A DNA stretch of 64,000 nucleotides from Pseudomonas fluorescens (GTDB lineage: Bacteria > Pseudomonadota > Gammaproteobacteria > Pseudomonadales > Pseudomonadaceae). Position 1 is the first letter of the stretch; each line of letters starts with the position of its first letter. The notes under the pieces were generated by a model. That model was not told where the DNA came from. It worked only from the letters and a program-made list of their open reading frames with translations, and searched no databases. Positions 39,385-48,203 of the stretch are shown one piece after another. Position numbers and translations under genes: made by a program. Location: NCBI RefSeq assembly GCF_001307155.1, contig NZ_CP012830.1:434001-498000 (forward strand), written 5' to 3'.

Positions 39385-39915
39385 TTAAACGTGGATCGCC
39401 ACTTTCAGCGCTTCCAGCGACGGTGCCGCGGCAATCCCGATGTGCGCACACAACTCCAGCACCCGCGGGACATCGTTGCCATAGACCAGCACGACCTGAA
39501 TCTCGTCATCGAGCAGCTGGCTGAAGTTCATCAGCGTGTAGCCGCCGTTTTCCGGGTTCATGCTGCCCATCTGGATCTGGATGCGGTTGAGTGCAGTCAA
39601 CGCTTCGGTCTTGGCCAGTTGCTTGGGCTTGATGTTGAACGCCACACCCGGGCCGAAAGACGCAACGATCTGCTCAAACAGGTCCATGTAGGTGTCGGCC
39701 TGGAACAGCACGGTTTCCGGCAGGCTGCCGACTACCACCCATTCACCCAGCGGGATCGGGAAAGTGTCGTCGTAGTTGATGTCCGGGTTGGCCGCCAGAA
39801 ACGCCTCGGGATCGGCATAGGCCTGGGCGGCTTCATCGGCGATCTGCACAATTTCCGCCTCGCTCATGCAGCCGGAGCTGATTTTGCTGATGAGTTCGAT
39901 GAGTGCGGCTTTCAT
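39385..39915 (-). CDS. Conserved hypothetical protein (176 aa)
   Basis: I do not recognise the family. From ATG 39915 (MKAALIELISKISSG) there are 176 residues with no signal peptide, no membrane helix and an acidic, mixed composition. The pattern includes MSEAEIVQIADEAAQAYADPEAF and WVVVGSLPETV. AGGA is 7 nt before the ATG, and codon use matches the neighbours, so it is a genuine cytosolic gene. An earlier in-frame Met at 39993 is less likely. It lies between the PLDc_N protein and the ankyrin protein on the same strand. Confidence 0.7.
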   Translation of the reverse strand: MKAALIELISKISSGCMSEAEIVQIADEAAQAYADPEAFLAANPDINYDDTFPIPLGEWVVVGSLPETVLFQADTYMDLFEQIVASFGPGVAFNIKPKQLAKTEALTALNRIQIQMGSMNPENGGYTLMNFSQLLDDEIQVVLVYGNDVPRVLELCAHIGIAAAPSLEALKVAIHV

Positions 39916-40002
39916 GGGCGGATCCTGTAGCGAGGGAAATTTGAGGGCGCGAAGGATAGCGCATTCGCGAATGGATACCGAGCCCGAGGTCAAGCGCGAA
40001 CC

Positions 40003-40146
40003 TGTGGCGAGGGAGCTTGCTCCCGCCGGCCGGTCCGCGCTCGGGCGAAGCAGTCGTAATCAGAAACACTCGGAGTATCAGATACAACCGGGGTTCAGGA
40101 TTCAGGGCCGCTTCGCGCCCCAGCGGGAGCAAGCTCCCTCGCCACA
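40003..40146. repeat. REPIN, family A
   Basis: Ends TGTGGCGAGGGAGCTTGCTC and GAGCAAGCTCCCTCGCCACA are inverted about 104 bp apart, with GGGCGAAGCAGTCGTAATC and GCCGCTTCGCGCCCCAGCGG inside. It lies between the hypothetical and ankyrin genes. Confidence 0.92.
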
Positions 40147-40156
40147 GGGTTCGGGA

Positions 40157-40675
40157 TCAGCCAAGCAGCTTCTGCAACTGCGCCGTGGTGTCTGCCGCGC
40201 CCATGGTCCTGGCCGCGTCCAGGGCGTTGATGCCGTTGGCGTCCTTGGCCTTGGGATCAGCACCTTTGCTGATCAGGTAGTCGACGATTGCGCTGCGATT
40301 GAACATCGCGGCCATCATCAACGCGGTGCGGCCGTCAAAGGACGAACCTTCAACCTCGGCGCCACCTTCAACCAGGGCGGTCACCACGGCCAGATCGCCT
40401 TTGAACGCCGCGCCGGCAATCGGGCTTTGGCCATTTTCGTTGCGAATCTCTGGATCGGCCTTGTGCTCAAGCAGCACTTTCACTGCATCGACGTGGCCGT
40501 GATAGGCGGCCAACATCAGCAAGGTGTCGCCCTTGTGGTTACGCAGGTTCGGCGGCAGGCCTTTGCTCAGCAGTGCGGCGAGCATCGCCGCGTCACCATC
40601 ACGTGCCTTGTTGAACACCTGCTCGGCAAACTCCGCGGCTTCTTCCGGGGTCATCTGGCGGGATTTGTCTGTCAT
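40157..40675 (-). CDS. Ankyrin-repeat protein
   Basis: A 172-residue protein from ATG 40675 (MTDKSRQMTPEEAAEF), with GGAG 6 nt upstream. Four ankyrin repeats are readable: GDTLLMLAAYHGHVDAVKVLLEHKAD, GQSPIAGAAFKGDLAVVTALVE, GRTALMMAAMFNRSAIVDYLISKGAD and GINALDAARTMG (positions about 50-165). There is no signal peptide. Ankyrin proteins act through protein-protein contacts; a relative in P. aeruginosa (AnkB) is periplasmic and affects catalase, but the neighbour here is not a catalase gene. Confidence 0.88.
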   Translation of the reverse strand: MTDKSRQMTPEEAAEFAEQVFNKARDGDAAMLAALLSKGLPPNLRNHKGDTLLMLAAYHGHVDAVKVLLEHKADPEIRNENGQSPIAGAAFKGDLAVVTALVEGGAEVEGSSFDGRTALMMAAMFNRSAIVDYLISKGADPKAKDANGINALDAARTMGAADTTAQLQKLLG

Positions 40676-40772
40676 TGGGGACTCCACATTCGGTCAATCG
40701 CAAAGCCGCTAGTTTCCTTAAGCGGCCTGACACCTGTCACTCCTTTTTTCTCTCGTCCGGCCATAGCCAGAA

Positions 40773-42611
40773 TCAATAACGGAACTTGCCAGCGTGGATA
40801 TCCGCCAGTACCTGTTCGGTGACCTGCACATAAGTGTCCGAGCCCGGCAGCCAGGCGTAGATTGGATCTTCGCCGGTTTTGCGCGGATCGAAGGCTTCAT
40901 CCTTGAGGCGGGTCTTCTGGTACTTGAAGGTCCCGGTGGTCTCCATTTTCACTTTCACCCGCAAAAACAACGGCACCGCATAGGCCGGCAGGTGTTGGCG
41001 GGCGAAGCTCAGCAACTCGCTGAAGTCCAGGGTCGCCAGCGACTCAGCCGGGGTAATCGCAGCCATGCCGGCGCGGCCGTTGGTGTTGTTGATCTCGACG
41101 CCATAGGCCACCGCCTCGGCGATGTGGGAGTGTTTCAAGAGGATGTTCTCGACCTCGGTGGTCGACACGTTCTCGCCCTTCCAGCGGTAGGTATCGCCGA
41201 GGCGGTCGACAAACTGTGCATGACCAAAACCGATGCTGCGCAGCAAGTCACCCGTATTGAAGTAGCGATCGCCCTTCTCGAAGACATCGTGGAGCACAAC
41301 TTTTTCGGTCTTCTGCGGGTCGGTGTAGCCGTCCAACGGCGCCTTGTCATCAATCTTTGCCAGCAACAGGCCTTGCCGTCCTTTACCGACTTTCTGCATG
41401 AAACCCTTGCTGTTGCGGATTGGCGTGCAGCTGTCGTGGGTGTACTCGACCAACGCCCAGGACATCAGTGAGAAGCCGATGGTGTTGTCGAAGTTGAGGA
41501 TGTTGCTGAAACCGATATTGCCGTCGCTGGCGGCGTACAACTCGCAAATGTGATTGACCCCGAAGCGCCGCTTGAACTCGCTCCAGACGCCGGGGCGCAG
41601 CCCGTTGCCGATCATCTTCAGCACCGCGTTATCACAGTCGGCGGTGCTCGGCGGCTGATCGATCAGGTAACGGCACAACTCGCCGACGTAGCCGATGGTG
41701 GTCGCCTGGTATTTGCGCGCGTCGTTCCAGAACTGACTGGCGCTGAACTTGCGCCGAATGGCAAAGCCCGACGCCCCGCAAATCGCCGAGCCCCAGCACA
41801 CGCACAACCCCGTGGCGTGGTACAGCGGCAAGGTGCAATAGATGACATCGTCGGGGGTCATATCCAACGCGATCAACCCGAAACTGGCGGAGGTCTTCAT
41901 CCAGCGGCCATGCTTGAACACTCCGGCCTTGGGCAACCCGGTCGTACCGGAGGTGTAGATATAGAAGCAAGGGTCGTTGAGGTATACCTGCTGACTGCTG
42001 AGCGGGTTGTCGCGCGGGTAATCGGCGCTGAGGCACATCAGGTTGATGAAGCCTGCGGGCACCGAACCGGGATCACGGGACGTGTCCTGGTCGGCCACCC
42101 ACCAGGTTCTCGCGGTATCGATTGCAACCTGCTCGCGGATCGCCGAATAAACCCCGACCAACTCCTCGCCCACCACGATTGCCGCCGGAGCCACCAGATT
42201 CACGCTGTGCACCAGCGCCTGTCGGGTTTGCGAGGTATTGAGCATCGCGCTGATCGCGCCAACCTTGGCCACCGCCAACACTGTGACCAGCAGTTCCGGG
42301 CGGTTTTCGATGAAGACCCCGACCACATCACCTTTGCCAATGCCCTGGGCAATCAGGTAGTGAGCAATGCGGTTGGCCCACTGATTGACCTGTGCATAAC
42401 TGAGTTTGACCTCACCTTGCAGCAGCGCCGGACCATCGGGATTACGCTGTGTCGCTTGCTCGAAGCTCCAACCGAGGCCGCAGGGTTGATCCAGCTGTTT
42501 GACATTGGCGACTTTCAGCCCCTTGACCACCCGTGGCAGGGCCTTGGCAATGGACGGCAACTTACGGAGCATCATGCCCCAGGTGATCATGTCGTTTGAC
42601 GCGAGACTCAT
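40773..42611 (-). CDS. Long-chain acyl-CoA synthetase (FATP type)
   Basis: A 612-residue AMP-forming enzyme. The ATP/AMP site YIYTSGTTGLPKAGV is near residue 208, the second motif reads YFNTGDLLR, and the hinge and C-terminal lysine region is TGTFKYQKTRLK. The VFIENRPELLVTVLAVAKVGAISAMLNTSQTRQALVHSV-type order (N-terminal part) resembles fatty acid transport protein/very-long-chain acyl-CoA synthetases. It would activate exogenous fatty acids with CoA. GGGAG lies 5 nt upstream of the ATG. It stands alone with a long 5' region containing TGCA repeats. Confidence 0.92.
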   Translation of the reverse strand: MSLASNDMITWGMMLRKLPSIAKALPRVVKGLKVANVKQLDQPCGLGWSFEQATQRNPDGPALLQGEVKLSYAQVNQWANRIAHYLIAQGIGKGDVVGVFIENRPELLVTVLAVAKVGAISAMLNTSQTRQALVHSVNLVAPAAIVVGEELVGVYSAIREQVAIDTARTWWVADQDTSRDPGSVPAGFINLMCLSADYPRDNPLSSQQVYLNDPCFYIYTSGTTGLPKAGVFKHGRWMKTSASFGLIALDMTPDDVIYCTLPLYHATGLCVCWGSAICGASGFAIRRKFSASQFWNDARKYQATTIGYVGELCRYLIDQPPSTADCDNAVLKMIGNGLRPGVWSEFKRRFGVNHICELYAASDGNIGFSNILNFDNTIGFSLMSWALVEYTHDSCTPIRNSKGFMQKVGKGRQGLLLAKIDDKAPLDGYTDPQKTEKVVLHDVFEKGDRYFNTGDLLRSIGFGHAQFVDRLGDTYRWKGENVSTTEVENILLKHSHIAEAVAYGVEINNTNGRAGMAAITPAESLATLDFSELLSFARQHLPAYAVPLFLRVKVKMETTGTFKYQKTRLKDEAFDPRKTGEDPIYAWLPGSDTYVQVTEQVLADIHAGKFRY

Positions 42612-43015
42612 GGTTGCTCCCGTTCGGCCCTTGATGCCAGGCCTGTTTTGTTATTGTCGGGTGAACATTTGGTCGCAGATATTGAGGCAACTTCATCCCC
42701 GGATCAGAGAAGGCAGATAACCTCTGGTTAGAGATAAAAACAAACGTGGAAGAGTCGATTCAAGCCAAAAAGTACGCCCGCGCTTGTGTCGCTGTACACG
42801 CGGTTTTTGAAATGTTTTGTATCCGGGTCGATACTGCGGCAAACACGCAAAATGCAGGATGCACGATGGCCATTCATGCAAAATGCACGATGCCAAAAAA
42901 TTACGAACTTTCTATGCTATTGATTTATAACGGTTTTTATAAAATCTCATAATGGCACAATCAGTGCACCTATCACTCCATGCTTGCCATTCAAGTGCAA
43001 ACGGAGCTGATCGAC
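42612..43015. other. AT-rich region between acyl-CoA synthetase and DUF3509 genes
   Basis: This 404-bp divergent gap is clearly richer in A and T than the surroundings. It contains the TGCA repeats at 42847-42894 and a TATAAAAT at 42938-42945. A 68-codon frame at 42746-42952 is not supported by a ribosome-binding site. It must hold the promoters of both flanking genes. Confidence 0.6.
42847..42894. repeat. Imperfect direct TGCA repeats
   Basis: Two units, GCAAAATGCAGGATGCACGA at 42847-42866 and GCAAAATGCACGATG at 42878-42892, each rich in TGCA. Four TGCA tetramers are found in 40 bp. A candidate operator; no binding protein is identified. Confidence 0.6.
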
Positions 43016-43294
43016 ATGAGCCTGATCCAGGAAAAATTTTCGTCCCTGTTCTCCAACTTCGACGTCACCACGCAAGCTCGCCCTGACGGCGGTATTCTGC
43101 TGACGCTCAATAGCAGCGATGGCCGAGTGTTCAAACGCTCGATTTCCTACGCTCAATTGCACGCCGGCGATCAACTGTCCTGGGTCATCAGTGCCATTCG
43201 CCGTGACTTGGCCGAACAGGCCAGCGAACTGCCGCAGATTTCGATGCTGCAAAGCCAGCAGCGTTTCGCCTTGCCGACCTATCACTCGAGATAA
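43016..43294 (+). CDS. DUF3509 family protein
   Basis: A 92-residue protein starting MSLIQEKFSSLFSNFD at 43016. It contains RPDGGILLTLNSSDGRVFKRSIS and ISAIRRDLAEQASELPQISM and ends LPTYHSR. I recognise this pattern as the DUF3509 family, which is common in pseudomonads and of unknown function. It is followed by a hairpin at 43317-43346. It is divergent from the acyl-CoA synthetase gene. Confidence 0.85.
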   Translation: MSLIQEKFSSLFSNFDVTTQARPDGGILLTLNSSDGRVFKRSISYAQLHAGDQLSWVISAIRRDLAEQASELPQISMLQSQQRFALPTYHSR

Positions 43295-43316
43295 GCACCA
43301 ACCATTCACACCTTTC

Positions 43317-43346
43317 AGGTCGTGCAAGCCTTGCGCTGCACGGCCT
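43317..43346 (+). terminator. Hairpin after DUF3509 gene
   Basis: AGGTCGTGCA and TGCACGGCCT pair over 10 bp (one G-U) with a 10-base loop, followed 9 bases later by GTTTTG. A probable terminator. Confidence 0.6.
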
Positions 43347-43361
43347 GAGTGCGTTTTGAGC

Positions 43362-43595
43362 TCAGCTCAACAAGCCACGATTAACCGCCTCGCCGACTGC
43401 TTGAGCACGGTTGGTGACTTCGAGCTTGGAGTAGATGTTGCTCAGGTGAAACTTCACCGTCGCCTCGGAAATGTCCCGAATCACACTGATTTCCCACACC
43501 GTTTTGCCGGCCTTGGCCCAATACAGAATCTCCAGTTCCTTTTCGCTCAGCGGTTTGCCTGCCGGATCCGGACGCTGTCGCTTTGGTGTTTTCAT
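43362..43595 (-). CDS. LuxR-type HTH-only regulator
   Basis: A 77-residue protein from ATG 43595 (MKTPKRQRPDPAGKP), with AGAGGA at about 6 nt. It consists almost only of a LuxR/GerE DNA-binding domain: LSEKELEILYWAKAGKTVWEIS then ATVKFHLSNIYSKLEVTNRAQAV. There is no receiver or autoinducer domain, so it would act as an orphan regulator. The target is unknown. It is convergent with the DUF3509 gene. Confidence 0.85.
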   Translation of the reverse strand: MKTPKRQRPDPAGKPLSEKELEILYWAKAGKTVWEISVIRDISEATVKFHLSNIYSKLEVTNRAQAVGEAVNRGLLS

Positions 43596-43804
43596 CCTTA
43601 GTCCTCTCACCAGGAGTCCGCACCATTGCCAAGCGCGAAAAGTGCCTGGGTAAGCGAACAAACTTAAGGGCCGAAGAGTTACACAGGGACAAGATTAAAC
43701 AAGTAAGGAAAACCACAAACAGGCATGGCCGACTTATCAACAGGCAACTTCCTACACGTCCTACAGACGTGCGTTGGCCGTGATGTTAGTTCGTGATGGA
43801 AAGT

Positions 43805-43833
43805 CGGCTGACTGCGTGAGTTGCAGTCAGCCG
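43805..43833 (-). terminator. Perfect hairpin after mtnC
   Basis: CGGCTGACTGC and GCAGTCAGCCG form an 11-bp perfect stem with a 7-base loop, 8 bp past the mtnC stop. It has only a short T run (ACTTTCC) on the minus strand, so it is a probable but not certain terminator. Confidence 0.65.
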
Positions 43834-43840
43834 TAGCCAC

Positions 43841-44524
43841 TCAGAACGTGGCGGGATCGATCTGCGAAAAGCTGCTGACGTTCAGATGCCCGGCGAGCTC
43901 ACCGCCTTCGCGTACCAGTCCGCAGGTGGCCATGCCGGCTTCACGGGCGGCATCCAGTTCTTGAACGATATCGGAGAGAAACAGGATCTGCGCAGACTCG
44001 CAGCCAATGGCTTGAGTAATGCGCTGATAGGACTGCGCCTCACGCTTGGGTCCCGAGGTGGTGTCGAAGTAGCCACTGAACAGCGGCGTCAAATCACCGG
44101 CCTCGGAGCAACCGAAGATCAGCTTCTGGGCCTGGATCGAACCGGACGAGTAAACAAACAATTGATAACCGGCCTGATGCCAGCGTTTCAGCGCCTCGAC
44201 CGCGTCCGGGTAAACATGCCCCTTCAACTGCCCGGCCTGATAACCCTGCTCCCAGACCATCCCTTGCAACGCCTTGAGTGGCGTGGCCTTGCGGTCTTCG
44301 GCAATCCAGCCCAGCAGGATTTCGATCACCCGCTCGACGTCAGCGCCAGGTTCGGCGCTGTCCTGGCGAACGGCGTCGATCTGCCGGGCTACGTCGGCCC
44401 GTTGCGCCTGCTGACGGACAAAGTCCGGCAAATGTTTGGCGGCGTAGGGAAACAGCACCTCGAACACAAAACTCACCGCGCTGGTGGTGCCTTCGATGTC
44501 GGTGAGAATGGCTTTGATCGTCAT
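43841..44524 (-). CDS. mtnC: Acireductone synthase (enolase-phosphatase E1)
   Basis: MtnC converts diketomethylthiopentane 1-phosphate to acireductone by enolisation and dephosphorylation in methionine salvage. Start at ATG 44524 ([17 protein letters not shown]), 227 residues. HAD motifs are DIEGT, VYSSGS and [12 protein letters not shown]. The start lies 4 bp after the mtnD stop. An upstream in-frame Met at 44647 is inside mtnD. A phosphatase-type hairpin follows the stop. Confidence 0.96.
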   Translation of the reverse strand: MTIKAILTDIEGTTSAVSFVFEVLFPYAAKHLPDFVRQQAQRADVARQIDAVRQDSAEPGADVERVIEILLGWIAEDRKATPLKALQGMVWEQGYQAGQLKGHVYPDAVEALKRWHQAGYQLFVYSSGSIQAQKLIFGCSEAGDLTPLFSGYFDTTSGPKREAQSYQRITQAIGCESAQILFLSDIVQELDAAREAGMATCGLVREGGELAGHLNVSSFSQIDPATF

Positions 44525-44528
44525 GCCA

Positions 44529-45074
44529 TCAGTCCTCGAGACGCGGGAAGCGGCTGGCGATGTCGTCGCCGGTGAAGTTGGCCACCCAGCCTTCGGGGTT
44601 GTTGAACAGCCGAATCGCCACGAAGTGCGGGTGCTCGCCCATGTCAAACCAGTGTGCAGTACCGGCGGGCACCGAAATCAGGTCGTTTTTCTCGCAGAGC
44701 ACGGCGTACACGTAGTCGTCGATGTGCAAAGTAAACAGGCCACGGCCCGCGACGAAAAATCGTACTTCGTCTTCGCCATGACGATGTTCTTCCAGAAACT
44801 TGGCACGCAATTCGGCTTTTTGCGGGTGATCGCTGTTAAGGCTGACCACGTCGACGGTGATGTAACCACGCTCGGTCATCAATTGATCGATCTGCACCTG
44901 ATAAGCGGCAATCACTTCTTCCTGGCTGGCGCCCGGCTGGATCTTCGCCGCGGCTTGCCAACGGTCGAAGCGCACACCTTTTTCGGCCAGGGTCGAGGCG
45001 ATATCGTCGAAGTGGGTCAGGACCTTGTTCGGCAGGTCCGGGCTTGAAACGTGGTAAACGGACAGGCTGCTCAT
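44529..45074 (-). CDS. mtnD: Acireductone dioxygenase
   Basis: A cupin enzyme of 181 residues which cleaves acireductone to the keto acid precursor of methionine plus formate when iron is bound. Metal ligands appear in order: [14 protein letters not shown] (HxH and Glu) and the later His in [19 protein letters not shown] is 8 nt upstream of the ATG. It lies between mtnB and mtnC in the same strand, one operon. Confidence 0.96.
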   Translation of the reverse strand: MSSLSVYHVSSPDLPNKVLTHFDDIASTLAEKGVRFDRWQAAAKIQPGASQEEVIAAYQVQIDQLMTERGYITVDVVSLNSDHPQKAELRAKFLEEHRHGEDEVRFFVAGRGLFTLHIDDYVYAVLCEKNDLISVPAGTAHWFDMGEHPHFVAIRLFNNPEGWVANFTGDDIASRFPRLED

Positions 45075-45174
45075 GCTGGCAATTCCTCGTTAGCGGCGCT
45101 GCCGTCCGGCTTTTACAGACCGGTCAGGCAACGCGTTTCATCAGGCGGTTGGCGACTTCAGGTAGAAGTAGGCC

Positions 45175-45795
45175 TTAACGGTTAATCAACGCGCGCATTT
45201 TCAGCTCGCATTCAAACAGGAACTCAAACGCTTCGATCTGCCGCAACGCATCGCTCATCTTCGGGCCCCAGGTGTAGAGGCCATGACCGCGAATCAGGTA
45301 ACCGACACAGTCGGGATGGTCGTCGAGCCATGGCTGGACTTTGGACGCCAGGCGCTCGATGTCCTGATCATTGTCGAAGATCGGCACCCGCACCTTGGAC
45401 TCATGAGTCGAGATCCCACTAAAGGCTTTTTGCAGTTCGTAGTCTTCAAACGTAATGACCGGACTCTGCAGCAGTCGCGACAACACCGTGGCATTGACCG
45501 AATGGGTGTGCAGCACCGCACCGATGTCGGCACGCCAATTATATAACTGGGTGTGCAGCAGGGTTTCGGCAGACGGCTTCTTGCCCGGTTCCAGGCTGTT
45601 GCCCGACATATCCGTGGCCAGCACGTCATCCATCCCCAACTGCCCTTTGTGTTTACCGGAAACGGTCAACAGGGCTTCAGTGGCCGCCAGTCGCGTCGAA
45701 TAGTTGCTGCTGGTGGCGGGCGACCAGCCTCGGCCATACAAAAAACGCCCGGCGTCGATGATTTGCTGGGCGAGCTGTTCACGGGTAAGGCTCAT
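45175..45795 (-). CDS. mtnB: Methylthioribulose-1-phosphate dehydratase
   Basis: A class II aldolase-fold enzyme of 206 residues that dehydrates methylthioribulose 1-phosphate. HTHSVNATVLSRL gives the zinc His pair and IRGHGLYTWGP the third His; NYSTRLA and SGKHKGQLG are typical. Its ATG overlaps the MFS gene stop by 4 bp (ATGA). A gap of 100 bp separates it from mtnD. Confidence 0.95.
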   Translation of the reverse strand: MSLTREQLAQQIIDAGRFLYGRGWSPATSSNYSTRLAATEALLTVSGKHKGQLGMDDVLATDMSGNSLEPGKKPSAETLLHTQLYNWRADIGAVLHTHSVNATVLSRLLQSPVITFEDYELQKAFSGISTHESKVRVPIFDNDQDIERLASKVQPWLDDHPDCVGYLIRGHGLYTWGPKMSDALRQIEAFEFLFECELKMRALINR

Positions 45796-46937
45796 GGCCT
45801 GTCCTCTTGCATACGTGTGGCAATGATAACGGCTGCAGCGAACGCTGCGAGGCTGGCAATACTAAAGGTCAATGTAGCGCCCAGGGCATTCCAGCTGTAA
45901 CCGGAATACAACGCGCCCAACGCTCCGCCGGTGCCGGCCAGTGCCGCGTACAACGCCTGGCCCTGCCCTTGCTGGCGTGCACCGAAGCTACGTTGCACGA
46001 AATGGATGGCCGCGGCGTGAAAACTGCCGAAGGTCGCCGCGTGCAGAATCTGCGCAAACAGCAGCACCCACAGGAATTCGGCGAACGAGCCGAGCAGCAG
46101 CCAGCGTAACGCCGCCAGCAGGAAACTCGCCATCAACACCCGGCGTACCGAGAAGCGCCCAAGGATCTTGCTCATGAACAAAAACATCAGGACTTCGGCG
46201 ACCACTCCCAACGCCCAGAGCATACCGATCACGCCGCGGCTGTAACCGAGGTGTTCAAGGTGCAGGGTCAGAAAAGTGTAATACGGCCCATGGCTCATCT
46301 GCATCAGTGCCACGCAGCCATAAAATGCCAACACGCCGGGGCTGCGCAGTTGCTTGAGAAAGCCCTCGCCCGCCAGCCGATTGCCTTGCGCCGGCTGGGC
46401 GTTCGGCACCCAGAGGCTGCTGATGATTATCCCGCCCATGATCACCACCAGCGTCACCGGGTAGATGTCCAGGCTCAACCATTCAAACAGCCGCCCCAAC
46501 GCAACCACGGTGATGATGAAACCGATCGATCCCCACAAGCGGATCTGGCTGTAGCGCGAAGTCTGGCCCTGCAAATGCGCGAGGGTGATGACCTCGAACT
46601 GCGGCAATACCGCGTGCCAGAAGAATGCATGCAGCGCCATGACCATCGCCAGCCAGGCGTAGCTTTTGCTGACGAAGATCAGCGAAAAGGTCAGCAGCGT
46701 ACAGATCGCGCCGAAGCGCACGATGGCCAGGCGCCGGCCGGTGTAGTCACCGAGCCAGCCCCAGATATTCGGTGCGACGCAGCGCATCAGCATCGGAATC
46801 GCCACCAGTTCGCCAATGCGCGCACTGGAAAACCCCAGGTGATCGAAGTACAGCGCCAGGAACGGTGCGGTCGAACCGAGCAAGGCGAAATAGAACAGAT
46901 AGAAGCTGGACAACCGCCAGTAGGGAAGCGCCGCCAC
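45792..46937 (-). CDS. MFS transporter (HcaT-like) in the mtn operon
   Basis: A 381-residue membrane protein with about 12 helices. It starts MAALPYWRLSSFYLFYFALLG (GTG at 46937, no better candidate). It resembles the 3-phenylpropionate permease branch (MFS_1-like): NIWGWLGDYTGRR in loop 2-3. Its stop overlaps the mtnB start, so it is probably in the methionine salvage operon. A transported salvage intermediate or methylthio compound is conceivable, but this is an inference. aroC lies 34 bp upstream. Confidence 0.85.
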   Translation of the reverse strand: MAALPYWRLSSFYLFYFALLGSTAPFLALYFDHLGFSSARIGELVAIPMLMRCVAPNIWGWLGDYTGRRLAIVRFGAICTLLTFSLIFVSKSYAWLAMVMALHAFFWHAVLPQFEVITLAHLQGQTSRYSQIRLWGSIGFIITVVALGRLFEWLSLDIYPVTLVVIMGGIIISSLWVPNAQPAQGNRLAGEGFLKQLRSPGVLAFYGCVALMQMSHGPYYTFLTLHLEHLGYSRGVIGMLWALGVVAEVLMFLFMSKILGRFSVRRVLMASFLLAALRWLLLGSFAEFLWVLLFAQILHAATFGSFHAAAIHFVQRSFGARQQGQGQALYAALAGTGGALGALYSGYSWNALGATLTFSIASLAAFAAAVIIATRMQEDRP

Positions 46938-46971
46938 GGCCGTCAGACCGCGGCGACGTCAGGGCATGGCT

Positions 46972-48063
46972 TCACAGCTGGCCCAGCACCGGAGTGCTGA
47001 CGCGCACGTCGGCGTTTTGCCCGCGATTGCGCAGCAGGTGGTCCATCAACACGATGGCCATCATCGCTTCGGCAATCGGCGTAGCGCGGATGCCGACGCA
47101 CGGGTCATGACGGCCCTTGGTAACGACGTCCACCGGGTTGCCGTGGATATCGATCGAACGGCCCGGCGTGGTGATGCTCGACGTTGGCTTGAGTGCCAGG
47201 TGCGCAACGATCGGTTGTCCCGAAGAGATGCCGCCCAGAATCCCGCCCGCGTTGTTGCTGAGGAAACCTTCCGGGGTCATTTCGTCACGGTGTTCGGTGC
47301 CGCGTTGGGCGACACTGGCGAAACCGGCACCGATTTCCACGCCTTTCACCGCGTTGATGCTCATCAGCGCATGGGCCAGTTCGGCGTCGAGACGGTCGAA
47401 GATCGGTTCGCCGAGCCCAGGCTTCACGCCTTCGGCGACCACGGTGATCTTCGCGCCGACCGAATCCTGGTCGCGGCGCAATTGATCCATGTAGGCCTCA
47501 AGCTCTGGCACTTTGTCCGGGTCGGGGCTGAAGAAGGCGTTTTGCTCGACCGAGTCCCAGGTCTTGAACGGGATTTCGATAGGCCCGAGCTGGCTCATGT
47601 AGCCGCGAATGACGATGCCCTGGGTCGCCAGGTATTTTTTCGCAATCGCCCCCGCAGCCACACGCATGGCGGTTTCCCGCGCCGAGCTGCGACCACCGCC
47701 ACGGTAATCGCGCTCGCCATATTTGTGGTGATAGGTGTAGTCAGCGTGGGCCGGGCGGAACAGGTCCTTGATCGCCGAGTAGTCCTTGGACTTCTGGTCG
47801 GTATTGCGGATCAGCAGGCCAATCGCGCAACCGGTGGTGCGGCCCTCGAACACGCCAGAGAGGATTTCGACTTCGTCGGCTTCCTGACGCTGGGTGGTGT
47901 GGCGGCTGGTGCCGGGCTTGCGGCGGTCCAGATCACGCTGCAAGTCTTCCAGGGACAGCTCAAGGCCCGGCGGGCAGCCGTCGACAATGGCGACCAACGC
48001 CGGACCATGGCTTTCGCCCGCGGTGGTGACAGTGAACAGCTTGCCGTAGGTATTGCCGGACAT
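46972..48063 (-). CDS. aroC: Chorismate synthase
   Basis: The FMN-dependent last step of the shikimate pathway, EPSP to chorismate. The 363-residue product begins [20 protein letters not shown], and contains GRTTGCAI, the signature [17 protein letters not shown] and GGISSGQPI. It is the start of the aroC-MFS-mtnBDC strand in this window, with only 34 bp to the MFS gene. GGAGC lies before the ATG. Confidence 0.98.
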   Translation of the reverse strand: MSGNTYGKLFTVTTAGESHGPALVAIVDGCPPGLELSLEDLQRDLDRRKPGTSRHTTQRQEADEVEILSGVFEGRTTGCAIGLLIRNTDQKSKDYSAIKDLFRPAHADYTYHHKYGERDYRGGGRSSARETAMRVAAGAIAKKYLATQGIVIRGYMSQLGPIEIPFKTWDSVEQNAFFSPDPDKVPELEAYMDQLRRDQDSVGAKITVVAEGVKPGLGEPIFDRLDAELAHALMSINAVKGVEIGAGFASVAQRGTEHRDEMTPEGFLSNNAGGILGGISSGQPIVAHLALKPTSSITTPGRSIDIHGNPVDVVTKGRHDPCVGIRATPIAEAMMAIVLMDHLLRNRGQNADVRVSTPVLGQL

Positions 48064-48203
48064 GCAGGGCGCTCCGTGAATTCGCTGAGTGACTCAACCT
48101 GAAAATGTAATGTCGGCGAGTATACGCAGGCTATCCAACTAGTTCATCCTCGAACCTTATCGGTGCCTGCAAGTCCAACCGACACCTTCTGAATGATGGC
48201 GTG

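Noticed and set aside
42746..42952. 68-codon frame in the AT-rich gap
   Set aside because: No Shine-Dalgarno, passes through the TGCA repeats and has no family resemblance.
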